From SAR202 cluster bacterium (GTDB lineage Bacteria; Chloroflexota; Dehalococcoidia; Lucifugimonadales; UBA1123): a stretch of 39,802 nucleotides of DNA. The notes below the pieces were generated by a model. It saw only the letters and a list, made by a program, of their open reading frames with translations, was not told the origin of the DNA and made no database searches. The translations under genes were made by a program, and so were the position numbers. The DNA lies in contig JASMDM010000004.1 of assembly GCA_030752795.1 (NCBI GenBank), positions 1 through 39,802 of the forward strand. The letters run 5' to 3'. Shown piece after piece: positions 17,864 through 26,798 of this stretch (position 1 is its first letter; each line of letters opens with the position of its first letter).

Positions 17864-19513
17864 ATGAATTCGCAGTCGAATCCGAACACTGGCCTCGGCG
17901 CCTATACCGCCGACATCGATGCCGCCCTGGCAGGACTCGCCCGACAAGACGTGGTCGGTCGCATCTGGCGGGGCGACCACACGGTTTGGAGTGAAGACCC
18001 GACCGAGATCACCGATCGCCTGGGATGGCTGACTTCCGCAGACAACATGCGAGATGAAATTGGTTCTCTGACACAATTCGCGACGGACGTCAAAACCGAG
18101 GGCTACCGACATGTCGTGCTACTGGGCATGGGCGGATCGAGCCTGGGACCGGAGGTGCTGCGCCAAACGTTCGGGTCCGCCGACGGCTATCCGGAGCTCA
18201 TCGTGCTCGACTCGACCGCTCCCGAATCGGTCCAAGCGGTGGCCGATGCGATCGACCCGGCGAGAACGCTGTTTCTCGTGTCATCGAAGTCGGGCTCCAC
18301 GATCGAACCAAACGCGTTCTACGGCTACTTTCGCCAGCTCGTCGAGCAAGAACGTGGACCGGACAATGCTGGTCGGAACTTCGTTGCCATCACTGATGCT
18401 GGAACCGTCCTGGACGCCCTCGGACAAAGAGAAGGGTTCAGGCAAGTATTCGGGAACCAGCCGGACATCGGCGGCCGGTACTCGGTCCTGTCGCATTTCG
18501 GTCTGACGCCTGCGGCTCTCATCGGTATCGATCTGTCCGAGTTGCTGGACCGCGCCGACAGCATGCGCGATTCGAGTGGCGCGGACGTGCCTGTTGCCGA
18601 CAATCCTGGGGCGTGGCTGGGCGCTGTGATTGGAACTCTCTCCTTGAAGGGTAGAGATAAACTCACCGTGCTGACCTCACCGTCGCTCAGCAGCTTCGGG
18701 CTGTGGGCCGAACAGCTCATCGCCGAGAGCCTAGGAAAACAGGGCAGGGGAATCGTCCCGATTGCGGGCGAGCCCATCGTCGGCGTCGAAAGCTACGGCG
18801 ACGATCGCGTTTTCGCGTACCTGTGGGTGGAAGGCGACGAAAACAACCGCGTCGATGAGCTCACCGGGTCACTCGCGAACGCGGGCTATCCGGTAATCAG
18901 GCTGGACCTGAAGGACCGGTACGATCTCGCGGCCGAATTCTTCCGTTGGGAGTTCGCGACCGCGGTGGCAGGCTCGATCATCGGAGTGACTCCGTTTGAC
19001 CAGCCGAACGTCCAGGCGGCGAAGGACGCGACCGACAGTGTCCTCGAAACAGTCAAACAAACCGGCGCACTTCCCGAATCTTCCGAAACGCAGTCGTTCA
19101 TCGAAATCATGGAAAGCTTGGCGCCGGGCGATTACGTCGCAATTATGACGTACGTAACCCAGGCTCCCGAGCTGGACCTGGCGTTGGACGGCCTTCGGAC
19201 GGCGATTGTCGAGCGATACGGAGTCGCCACCACGCTTGGATATGGGCCGCGATTCTTGCACTCGACAGGTCAGCTTCATAAAGGCGGCCCGAACTCCGGG
19301 GTCTTCGTGCAACTGACATCCGATCACACCCCCGATACCCAAGTGCCTGGCATGACGTTGACCTTTGGCGTGCTCGTAGACGCACAGGCGTTGGGCGACC
19401 TCTTGGCGCTTCAAGCGGCAAAACGCCGAACGGTTAGGATCGACGCCGGGGAATCTGCCGCTGGCGCGGTTCGCGGGCTGATCGCGGAGCTGGGGGACAA
19501 CGGCAACGGATAG
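17864..19513 (+). CDS. pgi: Glucose-6-phosphate isomerase (form resembling the PGI half of Tal-Pgi fusions)
   Basis: About 549 residues from the ATG at 17864, which has GGGAG nine nucleotides upstream. SIS-fold isomerase interconverting glucose 6-phosphate and fructose 6-phosphate. Motifs: VVLLGMGGSSLGPEVL (substrate phosphate loop), LFLVSSKSGSTIEPNAFY (second SIS phosphate loop), GRYSVLSHFGLTPAAL, and LHSTGQLHKGGPNSG near the C-terminus with catalytic His and Lys. Length and sequence style match the PGI domain that is fused to transaldolase in some Chloroflexota and actinobacteria; here no transaldolase domain is present in the gene or nearby. Placed between tkt and the HAD gene on the same strand, likely co-transcribed. 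Confidence 0.9.
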   Translation: MNSQSNPNTGLGAYTADIDAALAGLARQDVVGRIWRGDHTVWSEDPTEITDRLGWLTSADNMRDEIGSLTQFATDVKTEGYRHVVLLGMGGSSLGPEVLRQTFGSADGYPELIVLDSTAPESVQAVADAIDPARTLFLVSSKSGSTIEPNAFYGYFRQLVEQERGPDNAGRNFVAITDAGTVLDALGQREGFRQVFGNQPDIGGRYSVLSHFGLTPAALIGIDLSELLDRADSMRDSSGADVPVADNPGAWLGAVIGTLSLKGRDKLTVLTSPSLSSFGLWAEQLIAESLGKQGRGIVPIAGEPIVGVESYGDDRVFAYLWVEGDENNRVDELTGSLANAGYPVIRLDLKDRYDLAAEFFRWEFATAVAGSIIGVTPFDQPNVQAAKDATDSVLETVKQTGALPESSETQSFIEIMESLAPGDYVAIMTYVTQAPELDLALDGLRTAIVERYGVATTLGYGPRFLHSTGQLHKGGPNSGVFVQLTSDHTPDTQVPGMTLTFGVLVDAQALGDLLALQAAKRRTVRIDAGESAAGAVRGLIAELGDNGNG

Positions 19514-19570
19514 GGATTCGTCAAATGCGCAAACCGACGGTGAAAAGGTGGAACAACAGTAATACGGGCG

Positions 19571-20310
19571 ATGTTATTCGATTTGGACGGCACCCTGGTG
19601 CAATCCGAAAAGCTCGAAGCGAGATCGTATGCGATCGCCGTTCAGCGCCTGCGTGGACTCGCCGAACCCGATGACCGCGCGATTGAGGCGTACCGGGAAA
19701 TCGTCGGGGCGTTGCGAGACGTTGCGTCACGGCATGTCATGGAGTCTTTTGACCTAGTCGACGACCTGACGCCTTTGATGACCAGTCATGATGCCTCGGA
19801 GCCGTGGCAGGTCCTATCGAATCTACGGAAGGCGATCTACGACGACATCGTGTCCGACCCCGAGGTCATCAGAGACAACCAGTGGCCGCACGCGATAGGC
19901 ATGCTTAGAACTGCACGTGAAGCAGGTTGCAAGACGGCTTTGGCCACGATGTCTTACCCACTGGGGTGATGCATGTGCTCACGTCTTTGGGCATCGAAGA
20001 TGAACTCGACCTTATCTTGACTAGAGAGGATGTCGAAAACGCCAAGCCGGATCCTGAAATCTACTTGCTTGACGCCCGCACGCTCGGCTTGGAGCCTGAG
20101 GACTGCATCGTCCTGGAGAATTCCCTGAACGGCCTGCGGGCAGGCGTGGCGGCCGGCATGAACGTGTTGGCGGTGGCTACTCCGTTCACGATGGCCGGGC
20201 TACATTCCAGTGAAGTGCTCGACCATCCGTGGGTCGTTCACGATCCCGAAAAACTGGTGGAAGCGGTTAGCGCCCGGATTGCGGAGCACGACCGCACCGC
20301 ACACGGGTAG
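19571..20310 (+). pseudogene. HAD-superfamily sugar-phosphate phosphatase, one frameshift
   Basis: N-terminal half MLFDLDGTLVQSE carries the nucleophile motif DxD of the HAD fold and the alpha-helical cap; the frame ends at 19969 soon after CKTALATMSY (motif II, Thr/Ser). The C-terminal half continues in the next frame with VMHVLTSLGI, NAKPDPEIYLLDARTLGL (motif III Lys) and CIVLENSLNGLRAGVAAGM (motif IV acids). One extra C in the CCC at 19960-19962 joins them into about 246 residues, the size of beta-phosphoglucomutase/phosphoglycolate-phosphatase-like HADs. It would remove phosphate from a sugar phosphate. All catalytic motifs survive, so the break is recent or an error. Confidence 0.8.
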
Positions 20311-20388
20311 GCCAACACGGCATTATTGAGGCGCCCGGCGAAACCTAGGCGCCGAATCGGACGAAACGAATTGTGACGGAGGCGGACG

Positions 20389-21300
20389 ATGGAAATCGGA
20401 ATGATCGGTCTCGGACGGATGGGCGGGAACATGGCGGAACGCCTTCTCCGAGGCGGACATCGAGTGGTGGCTTACGATCCGAATGAAGCGGCGGTCGAGG
20501 CATCAGTGCAGCAGGGCGTTGCCGGCGCTTCGTCATTGGAGCAACTCGTGGAACAGCTCTCGACCCCAAGGTCGGCATGGGTCATGGTTCCGGCAGGGCA
20601 GATTACCCAGAACACTATCGACGCTCTGGCCGATTTGATGTCCGAGGGCGACACGATCATCGACGGCGGGAACGCCAACTACAAAGACAGCGCTCGCAGA
20701 GGCGCCGAACTCAAAGAACGAGGCATCGACTTTCTCGATGCGGGCACGAGCGGCGGCATTTGGGAGCTGCAAGAAGGATACAGCCTGATGGTCGGTGGTG
20801 ACGCGGATGCATTTGCCAGGCTAGAACCGATCTTCCAGACCCTTGCCCCGGGAACGGACTTCGGCTAAGGACGCGTCGGTCCGGCGGGCGCGGGGCACTT
20901 CGTGAAGATGGTTCACGACGGCATCGAGTACGGCATGATGCAAGCGTACGCCGAAGGCTTCGAGCTCATGGACGCCAAGGAGGAGTTCAACCTGGACCTC
21001 GCGAACATCGCCCAGATATGGCGTCACGGCAGTGTCGTCCGGTCTTGGCTGCTGGATCCGACGGCGGCCGCGCTCGAGGAAGACGCTGAGCTCGATGGAC
21101 TGGAGGCGTTCGTCGACGATTCGGGGGAGGGTCGATGGAAGGTCGAAGAGTCCATTGAGCTCGCCGTACCGACGCCGGTGATCGCAGCGTCGCTCTATGC
21201 GCGGTTCCGCTCGCGCCAGGGGCAGCCGTTCGGACTGAAGCTGCTGGCGGCGATGCGCAACCAGTTCGGAGGTCATGCCGTAAAGCAATCAGGCTCGTAA
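20389..21300 (+). pseudogene. gnd: 6-phosphogluconate dehydrogenase (short YqeC type), interrupted by in-frame TAA
   Basis: Reading through TAA at 20866-20868 gives 303 residues, the length of the short decarboxylating type. It oxidises 6-phosphogluconate to ribulose 5-phosphate and CO2. Rossmann motif MIGLGRMGGNMA at residues 5-16, NAN in DGGNANYKDSARRG, GTSGGIWELQEGYSLMVGG as the substrate loop. After the stop the same frame continues [32 protein letters not shown]. The stop is at DFG-stop-GRVGP, where Tyr is the usual residue in related proteins. Odd: the active-site HNGIEY motif reads HDGIEY, an Asn to Asp change at a residue that contacts substrate. Good ribosome site GGAGG upstream. zwf follows. 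Confidence 0.85.
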
Positions 21301-21311
21301 CGGCCGATTCA

Positions 21312-21457
21312 CCTCAGACCGCTGATCTAACCAAAATAATCTGGCGGCGGCGGCGATCGGCAACATAGTAGGAGGCGGCGTGATCGTCGGCCTCGTGTAG
21401 TGGTTCATCTATCTCAGAGAACGTCGCGGGAACAACTCCGTCACGGCAGACAATTAG
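21312..21457 (+). pseudogene. Remnant of a formate/nitrite transporter C-terminus, with in-frame TAG
   Basis: Between gnd and zwf, the frame ending at 21457 reads NNLAAAAIGNIVGGGVIVG, then LV-stop-WFIYLRERRG. GNIVGG and VYWFIYLR are the last membrane helix of the FocA/NirC family, and the TAG at 21398-21400 replaces the Tyr of VYWF. Adding one A to the AAAA at 21331-21334 extends the match upstream (TADLTKNNL). Only about 45 of the roughly 280 residues exist, so this piece is a true deletion remnant regardless of sequence quality. It shows that a channel gene once lay beside gnd or was carried in by rearrangement. Confidence 0.6.
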
Positions 21458-21539
21458 GCGCTCGCTTGGTTGCCGATTTCGGGCAAGGCGCCGCTAAAAT
21501 GTCTCACAGCACAGTCGACCCTCAATCTTCTCGAAAGGC

Positions 21540-23027
21540 GTGGATTTGACGCAGCCCAACACCGTGATCGTCATATTCGGCGGCACCGGCGACCTTGCCC
21601 GCCGGAAGCTCGTGCCAGCGTTGTTTCAACTCGCCTGCAAAGGCAGGTTGCCCGAAAGGTTCCACATTCTCGGGGCGGCCAGGCCCGAGATGACCGACGA
21701 CCAGTATCGCGACCTGATGTGGCAAAGCCTGCAGGAATTCTCGGACCTCGCGGTGAGAGAGGAAGAGTGGTCTCACTTCGCACGAGCGCTCCACTACATG
21801 GACGTTGACCTGACTTCGGAAGAAGGCTACAACAGGCACAAGTGGCAACTCACCAAGTTCGAAGAAGACTGGCAAACGCCGAACTGTTTGTTCTATTTGT
21901 CTATCGCCCCTCAGTTATTCGATCCGGTCATCCGCGGACTGGCCGAGTCCGGGTTGGCCGCCGAAGAAGAATCCTGGCGACGGGTCGTGATCGAGAAACC
22001 GTTCGGCAGGGACCTCGATTCTTCCATTGATCTGAACCTTGAGGTGCCCGAAGTGTTCTCCGAGGATCGTGTCTATCGGATTGATCACTACCTGGGCAAA
22101 GAGACGGTACAGAACCTGCTCGTGTTTCGGTTCGCCAACGCGATCTTCGGGTCGCTGTGGAGCCGTGACCATATCGACAACATCCAGATCACTGTGGCCG
22201 AAACCGTGTCGGTCGCGGACAGGGCAGGGTACTACGACCGATCTGGTGTAATCCGCGACATGGTCCAGAACCACTTGCTGCAGTTGCAGGCGCTGGTCGC
22301 AATGGACCCGCCTGCCGTCCTGGACGCCGAATCGCTTCGCAACAAGAAGATCGAAGTGCTCAAAGCCGTCCGACGATGGACGCCGAAGGACGCGGCGGAG
22401 AATGCCGTGCTGGGCCAGTACCGAGGCTACCAGGGCGAAGAAGGCGTGCGAAACGGATCGTCCATGCCGATGTATGCGGCTCTCCGCGTGTTCGTCGACA
22501 ACTGGCGGTGGAACGGCGTGCCGTTTTACCTTCGCACTGGCAAATCGATGACGGACAAGTTGACCGAAATTGTGGTCCAATTCAAATGCCCGCCGCATAT
22601 CCTGTTCTCGTAAGAAGAAGGGCGCGGTCTCAACCCCAACGTGCTTTCGATGTGCCCGCAACCGGACGAAGGCATGCACCTGAGGATCGATGTCAAAGTC
22701 CCGGATCAAGGTTTGCAACTCGAGCCGAACGACATGGCGTTCCACTACGGTTCGGGCTTCGGCGAACAGGCTAACCCGGAGGCGTATGAACGGCTGCTAC
22801 AAGACGCGCTCGACGGCGACGCCTCGCTCTTCATCCGTGCCGATCACATCGAAGAGGCTTGGCGCACCGTCGTTCCTCTCATCGCGTATTCCGATGCGTC
22901 GCCAACGGCGGCGTTGCGTCTGTACCGGCCAGGAACTTGGGGACCGGACGAGTCCGAAGATTTGCTGGCCCAAGACGGCTTCGGTTGGCAAAGCCTCTGC
23001 GCCGCCCATGGAGACGCCGTTGGCTGA
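21540..23027 (+). pseudogene. zwf: Glucose-6-phosphate 1-dehydrogenase, interrupted by in-frame TAA
   Basis: GTG start at 21540 after GAAAGG; 495 residues when TAA at 22611-22613 is read through, the normal family size. NADP motif VIFGGTGDLARRKLVPALF (GxxGDLA) at residues 11-30, VIEKPFGRDLDSS, and the catalytic RIDHYLGKETVQNLLVFRFAN. After the stop: NPNVLSMCPQPDEGMHLRI and a normal C-terminus up to CAAHGDAVG. The stop is in PPHILFS-stop-EEGRGLNP. It performs the first oxidative pentose phosphate step, glucose 6-phosphate to 6-phosphogluconolactone, upstream of gnd. The last 20 nt overlap the next gene, which suggests coupling. An uncorrected stop would remove the last third of the protein. 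Confidence 0.88.
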
Positions 23028-23762
23028 CGCGAGTCGCACGCGGGACATCCCATTCGTCACGACCGACCAGATGCGCGAAGTCGACCGGGCGATGATCGAC
23101 GACTACGGGATCACCCTTCTGCAGATGATGGAGAACACCGGTCGCGAGCTTGCCCGCCTGGCGCGGAGCCGCTTTCTGGGCGGCGATCCGCGTGCGTCGC
23201 GCGTCGAAGTTTTGGCGGGAACCGGCGGCAACGGCGGCGGGGGACTCGTATGTGCTCGACGCCTCCACGGGTGGGGGCCGATGTCAGGGTCCACCTATCG
23301 GTTGAGCCATCGAAACTGACGGATGTTCCACGACGTCAACTCGCGACACTGGAGCGGTTGGGAGTCCCGATCCGAACCTCAGGCGGCAGGATCCCAGACC
23401 TCGAATCGGCAGAGCTGATCATCGATGCGCTCATCGGTTACAGCCTGCGAGGCGCTCCGCGAGGAGAGGCGGCCGACCTGATTCTGCAAGCCAACGCGGC
23501 CCACGTGCCGATCCTGGCGCTTGATGTTCGGAGCGGAGTGGACGCCGGAGCAGGCGCCGTTCACGGGCCAGCGATCCGCGCTCGAGCGACGATGACGCGG
23601 GCGCTGCCGAAGCAGGGATTACGCGGTGCCGCTGCCCGGAAGCACGTCGGCGAGCTGTACCTGGCCGACATCGGCGTGCCTCCGGAGTTGTACGAGCGGC
23701 CACCGCTGGACCTGACGGCGGGGCTGATCTTCGCCCGCGAAAGCGTTATCAGGCTGTGGTGA
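23008..23762 (+). pseudogene. nnrE: NAD(P)HX epimerase (YjeF N-terminal domain), one frameshift
   Basis: Two frames join to about 251 residues. First part: ATG 23008, FVTTDQMREVDRAMIDDYGITLLQMMENTGRELARLA, then VEVLAGTGGNGGGGLVCARRL, the nucleotide-contact loop of the YjeF_N fold (a GNGGGG variant of NNGGDG). Second part, next frame: ADVRVHL, AELIIDALIGYSLRGAPRG (active-site Asp) and ILALDVRSGVDAGAG. One missing G in the G-run near 23268-23275 restores the reading. The enzyme epimerises hydrated NADH/NADPH for repair. Only the epimerase domain is present; no ADP-dependent dehydratase domain follows. Its position after the two NADPH-making dehydrogenases is sensible. Confidence 0.8.
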
Positions 23763-23778
23763 CTTTGGCCGTGTCTGC

Positions 23779-24795
23779 CTAGGCTTCGGCCAACGCCCCA
23801 CGGACCGCCTCGACCTGAGACATCATCGTCGCGAAGTTCTTGAACGTGAGCGATTGCGCACCGTCGGATTTGGCCTCGCTTGGGTTCGGGTGCACCTCGA
23901 TGATGAGCCCGTCCGCGCCGACAGCGGCCGATGCCACGGCGAGAGGCGTCACCAGCGGCCATGTGCCCGTGCCGTGGCTCGGGTCTGAGACGACCGGCAG
24001 GTGGTTGAGGATATGTATTGCCGGAATCGCGTTGAGATCCATAGTGTTGCGGGTGAACGTCTCGAAGGTTCGGATGCCGCGCTCACACAATATGACCTGT
24101 CGGTTGCCAGCCGCCATCAAGTACTCCGTCGACAGCAGCCAGTCCTCGTACGTAGCCGCAAAGCCGCGCTTCAACATCACCGGCTTTGGGACCGCGCCAG
24201 CCTCGTCGAGAAGCGAAAAGTTCTGCATGTTCCGGGCTCCGATCTGCAGCACGTCCGCGTAGCTGGCGACGAGATCGACATCGCCGGGCGCCATCACCTC
24301 GGTAATGATCGGCATGCCGGTTGCGTCGCGAGCATTCGCTAGCAGCTTGAGGCCGTCCTCACCCATCCCGCGGAAGCTGTACGGTGATGATCTCGGTTTG
24401 AATGCGCCGCCACGCAGCACCTGAGCCCCCGACTCCTTGACGGCGTCCGCGGTCGCCAGCACCTGCTCCTCGCTCTCAACGGCGCAGGGCCCTGCGAACA
24501 CGATGAAGTTGCCGGCGCCGATGCGTACCTTCGCTTCACCGATCTCGACGACGGTCGGACCCGATGCGAACTCTTTGCTGGCCAGCTTGTACGGCTTGGT
24601 GACGCGCAACACTTCGGACACGCCCTGCATGAATTCGAGCTCGTTCTGGAGCTCGGGGTAGATCTCGCCCAGCACCCCGATGACGTTCCGTTCGGTGCCG
24701 GGATTGATGTGTCCCTGAAGGCCTCGCTGAGATAGATGCGTCTGGACAGCCTCGATATCCTGCCTGGTGCTGCCCGCACTCATGATGACGATCAT
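23779..24795 (-). CDS. aroF: 3-deoxy-7-phosphoheptulonate (DAHP) synthase, type with N-terminal regulatory domain
   Basis: 338 residues, start ATG with AGGAG eight nucleotides upstream. The first 70 residues (MIVIMSAGSTRQDIEAVQTHL) are the small ferredoxin/ACT-like domain of the Thermotoga-type enzyme; the barrel follows with FIVFAGPCAVESEEQV, GGAFKPRSSPYSFRGMGEDGL, VLQIGARNMQNFSLL, PVMLKRG, ILCERGIRTFE, LPVVSDPSHGTGTW and GLIIEVHPNPSEAKSDGAQSL. These hold the metal ligands (Cys, His, Glu, Asp) and phosphate-binding residues. It condenses phosphoenolpyruvate with erythrose 4-phosphate, the entry to aromatic amino acids; erythrose 4-phosphate is a product of the adjacent pentose phosphate genes. 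Convergent with nnrE, 16 bp apart. Confidence 0.93.
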   Translation of the reverse strand: MIVIMSAGSTRQDIEAVQTHLSQRGLQGHINPGTERNVIGVLGEIYPELQNELEFMQGVSEVLRVTKPYKLASKEFASGPTVVEIGEAKVRIGAGNFIVFAGPCAVESEEQVLATADAVKESGAQVLRGGAFKPRSSPYSFRGMGEDGLKLLANARDATGMPIITEVMAPGDVDLVASYADVLQIGARNMQNFSLLDEAGAVPKPVMLKRGFAATYEDWLLSTEYLMAAGNRQVILCERGIRTFETFTRNTMDLNAIPAIHILNHLPVVSDPSHGTGTWPLVTPLAVASAAVGADGLIIEVHPNPSEAKSDGAQSLTFKNFATMMSQVEAVRGALAEA

Positions 24796-25159
24796 TGTGA
24801 TTGCTCCTGATCGGTTATGTCTGGAACGGCTATGAATTGCACCGTGTGGTTAGTCGCGAGTTTAGCAACGTGCATTCTTCGGGTCAACGGGAATGGGCGA
24901 ATTGGACGAGGCGAGGCGATGTTCGTTGGTCAACGCTGCGAGATGAATTTCAAACTTCAGATGTACTGGACCGACATCCGAGATTACAGCAAAGTCCGAG
25001 CAAAGTCGTTCTCAGCGAGTCAGCGTGTTGGGTTGTTTGCAAAGCTCTTCCGGATAACTTGTCGACAACCCCGTCCATGCGGAAACGGCACGGTTGCTGA
25101 TATGATCGGGCTGGAACGGCTCGTCCATTGGCGAGGAGCAGGACCGTGCATCTGGTCTC
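24796..25159. other. Intergenic region upstream of divergent DAHP synthase and GNAT genes
   Basis: 364 bp with lower GC than neighbours. No family resemblance in any frame, no clear leader peptide rich in aromatic residues and no T-box-like conserved block was recognised. It must hold the promoters of both flanking genes. Confidence 0.4.
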
Positions 25160-25726
25160 ATGACCGAACGAAGAGGGTGGGCGGAAATGAACGAGGACCC
25201 TGGTCGATGGAGCATCCGTCGTCTCGATGGCGAAGTTGATACTTCCGATTTCGACTCTGGCGACGAACCCTGGGGCCGATCCATCACTGACTTTCTTATC
25301 AACGATGCTCTTGAGCAACAAGAATGGCTTATGAGCAAGACCATGTTGTTTTACAATGACGACAGCTTGCTGGGCTATGTCACCTTGGCCGCTTCGTTGC
25401 TTGAAATCAGCCAAGCCGGGAGAGTCAGGAGGCAGCCTGGACTAGCGCTAATAGGCCGGGATTCGATTCCAAGCGTGCTGATCGCGCGTTTTGGCATACA
25501 TAAAGACCATCAGCGCAAGGGTTACGGCAACCGGATGTTTTCATGGGCTTAGGCTGAGACAGATCGGAGCAACTTTGGCGTGCGGCTCATGATTCTTCAC
25601 GTCGACAAAGACAACAACGGTGGCCGGGCATTCTGGAGGCAAATTGGCTTTCGGCAGGGCGCCGGCGCCAAGAATATCCTCATGTGGCTGGATTTGTTCG
25701 AGTACGGGGCGTCAGGATCGAAATAA
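25160..25726 (+). pseudogene. GNAT-family N-acetyltransferase, interrupted by in-frame TAG
   Basis: Read-through of TAG at 25550-25552 gives 188 residues. Before it: SVLIARFGIHKDHQRKGYGNRMFSWA split at the acetyl-CoA pyrophosphate loop (R/Q-x-x-G-x-G in QRKGYG). After it, same frame: AETDRSNFGVRLMILHVDKD, then NNGGRAFWRQIGFRQ, the closing strand and helix of the fold. Thus the stop lies inside helix 3, six residues past the cofactor loop. The start may be 25160 or the second ATG at 25187; neither has a strong ribosome site. Acceptor substrate unknown. The pre-stop fragment would lack the last strands and be inactive. Confidence 0.75.
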
Positions 25727-25748
25727 GAAAGAAACATCCGTTCTTTCT
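25726..25748. terminator. Possible bidirectional terminator between convergent genes
   Basis: AGAAAGAA, seven-base loop, TTCTTTCT: a perfect 8-bp AT-rich stem, followed by T-rich sequence on both strands (CGTCTTTG on plus, TATTT on minus). It starts at the GNAT stop codon and ends 23 bp before the stop of the opposing small gene. Weak stem, but the location is right. Confidence 0.45.
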
Positions 25749-25770
25749 CGTCTTTGTCATTCGCGAGTCG

Positions 25771-25923
25771 CTATTCGATGAACTTCACGGACCGATGGAA
25801 TTCCAAAGCCTCTTCGAGTTTCTTGGCCTTTTTCGGGTCGGGCTTGGCGTTCGCTAAGGCACGCCGAATCTTCTCCGCAGCTTTTCCGGTCACGACGCCC
25901 TTACGTTTTATTACCTGCCCCAT
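25771..25923 (-). CDS. Small basic protein of unknown function
   Basis: 50 residues from an ATG with GGAGGAGC six nucleotides upstream; the open frame continues further up without a ribosome site. Composition is Lys/Arg/Glu-rich: MGQVIKRKGVVTGKAAEKIR, then a helix with PKKAKKLEEALEFHRSVKFIE. It has no membrane segment and is mostly predicted helical; a nucleic-acid-binding or structural role is possible but not supported by a known motif. I do not recognise a family. The strong ribosome site and the terminator beyond it argue that it is a real gene. Confidence 0.5.
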   Translation of the reverse strand: MGQVIKRKGVVTGKAAEKIRRALANAKPDPKKAKKLEEALEFHRSVKFIE

Positions 25924-26081
25924 GATGCTCCTCCAGCCGAGACTGCCAAGGCAGTCTACCACATCGACAACATGGTTCCGTGGCAGTGAGCAGGAGCAGC
26001 GCGCTCTGACGGTGAACGACCTTTCCACAGATAGACCTTCCTCACTCGATCGTTGGATCAGACGAGGGGCTGCTCTGTCGT

Positions 26082-26759
26082 TTACCCGCGACGCCTAAGC
26101 GCGTCGAGAGAGAACTCGACGCTGTTCACCCACGCCATCTGCGCTGATTCCCGATCGTGGATGCGCGCCGCTTCCTCGATGACCTGGGACGCGATCTCGG
26201 CGGGGATCGTGACGACGCCGTTCGCGTCGGCGTGGATTATGTCACCTGGGTTGACGACCACACCGCTGACTTCGACCGGAACCTGAGCTTCGAGGAACCC
26301 GAAGTTGCCGTGAGCCGGAACCATCCCAGGCGCGAAGTAATGGAAGCCCATCTCTCGAACCGTCTCGACATCGCGGACGCCAGCGTCGGTCACGAGCCCG
26401 ATCGCGCCGAGCTTCTTGCTCACGGTCGCGAGTCCGTCTCCGAAATGGCACCCGTGACTCCGTCGAGGCCCAACGTCCTTGAGTACGATCACTGCGGGCT
26501 TTGGCGAGTCCTCGATCGCTTCGAAAAACTCAAGTCGCGGGCCGCTGTCGTGGACTCGGCCATGCGTGACCGTATCAAGCGTGGCCGTGACCGCGAATCC
26601 GACCATCACGCCGAGCTCGGGGAACATGCAGCCGATGTCCCATCCCATGAACCCCTCGGTGTTGCTCCGAACGTCGAACGGCTCGATGGCGTTGGCGATT
26701 GTCGGGGTGTCGATCTGGCGCAGGGCGTCCAAAGTGGCGTCGGTAACAGGATTCGGCAT
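26082..26759 (-). CDS. RraA-like family aldolase/decarboxylase
   Basis: 225 residues, ATG with GAGGAG eight nucleotides upstream. Fold features of the RraA/HMG-CHA aldolase group: LRQIDTPTIANAI at the start, VGFAVTATLD, AVIVLKDVG, the active-site loop HGCHFGDGLATVSKKLGAIGLVTDAGVRD with the Arg-Asp pair that binds substrate and metal, and PVEVSGVVVNPGDIIHADANGVVTIP. Group members cleave 4-hydroxy-4-methyl-2-oxoglutarate or related oxo-acids to pyruvate with Mg; some are RNase E regulators, which is unlikely outside Gammaproteobacteria. The LLM oxidoreductase gene is 39 bp upstream on the same strand, so the two are probably one transcript in a catabolic pathway. Confidence 0.85.
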   Translation of the reverse strand: MPNPVTDATLDALRQIDTPTIANAIEPFDVRSNTEGFMGWDIGCMFPELGVMVGFAVTATLDTVTHGRVHDSGPRLEFFEAIEDSPKPAVIVLKDVGPRRSHGCHFGDGLATVSKKLGAIGLVTDAGVRDVETVREMGFHYFAPGMVPAHGNFGFLEAQVPVEVSGVVVNPGDIIHADANGVVTIPAEIASQVIEEAARIHDRESAQMAWVNSVEFSLDALRRRG

Positions 26760-26798
26760 GACGGGGACTCCTCAATTTATGTGGACTGTCGTAGCCGT

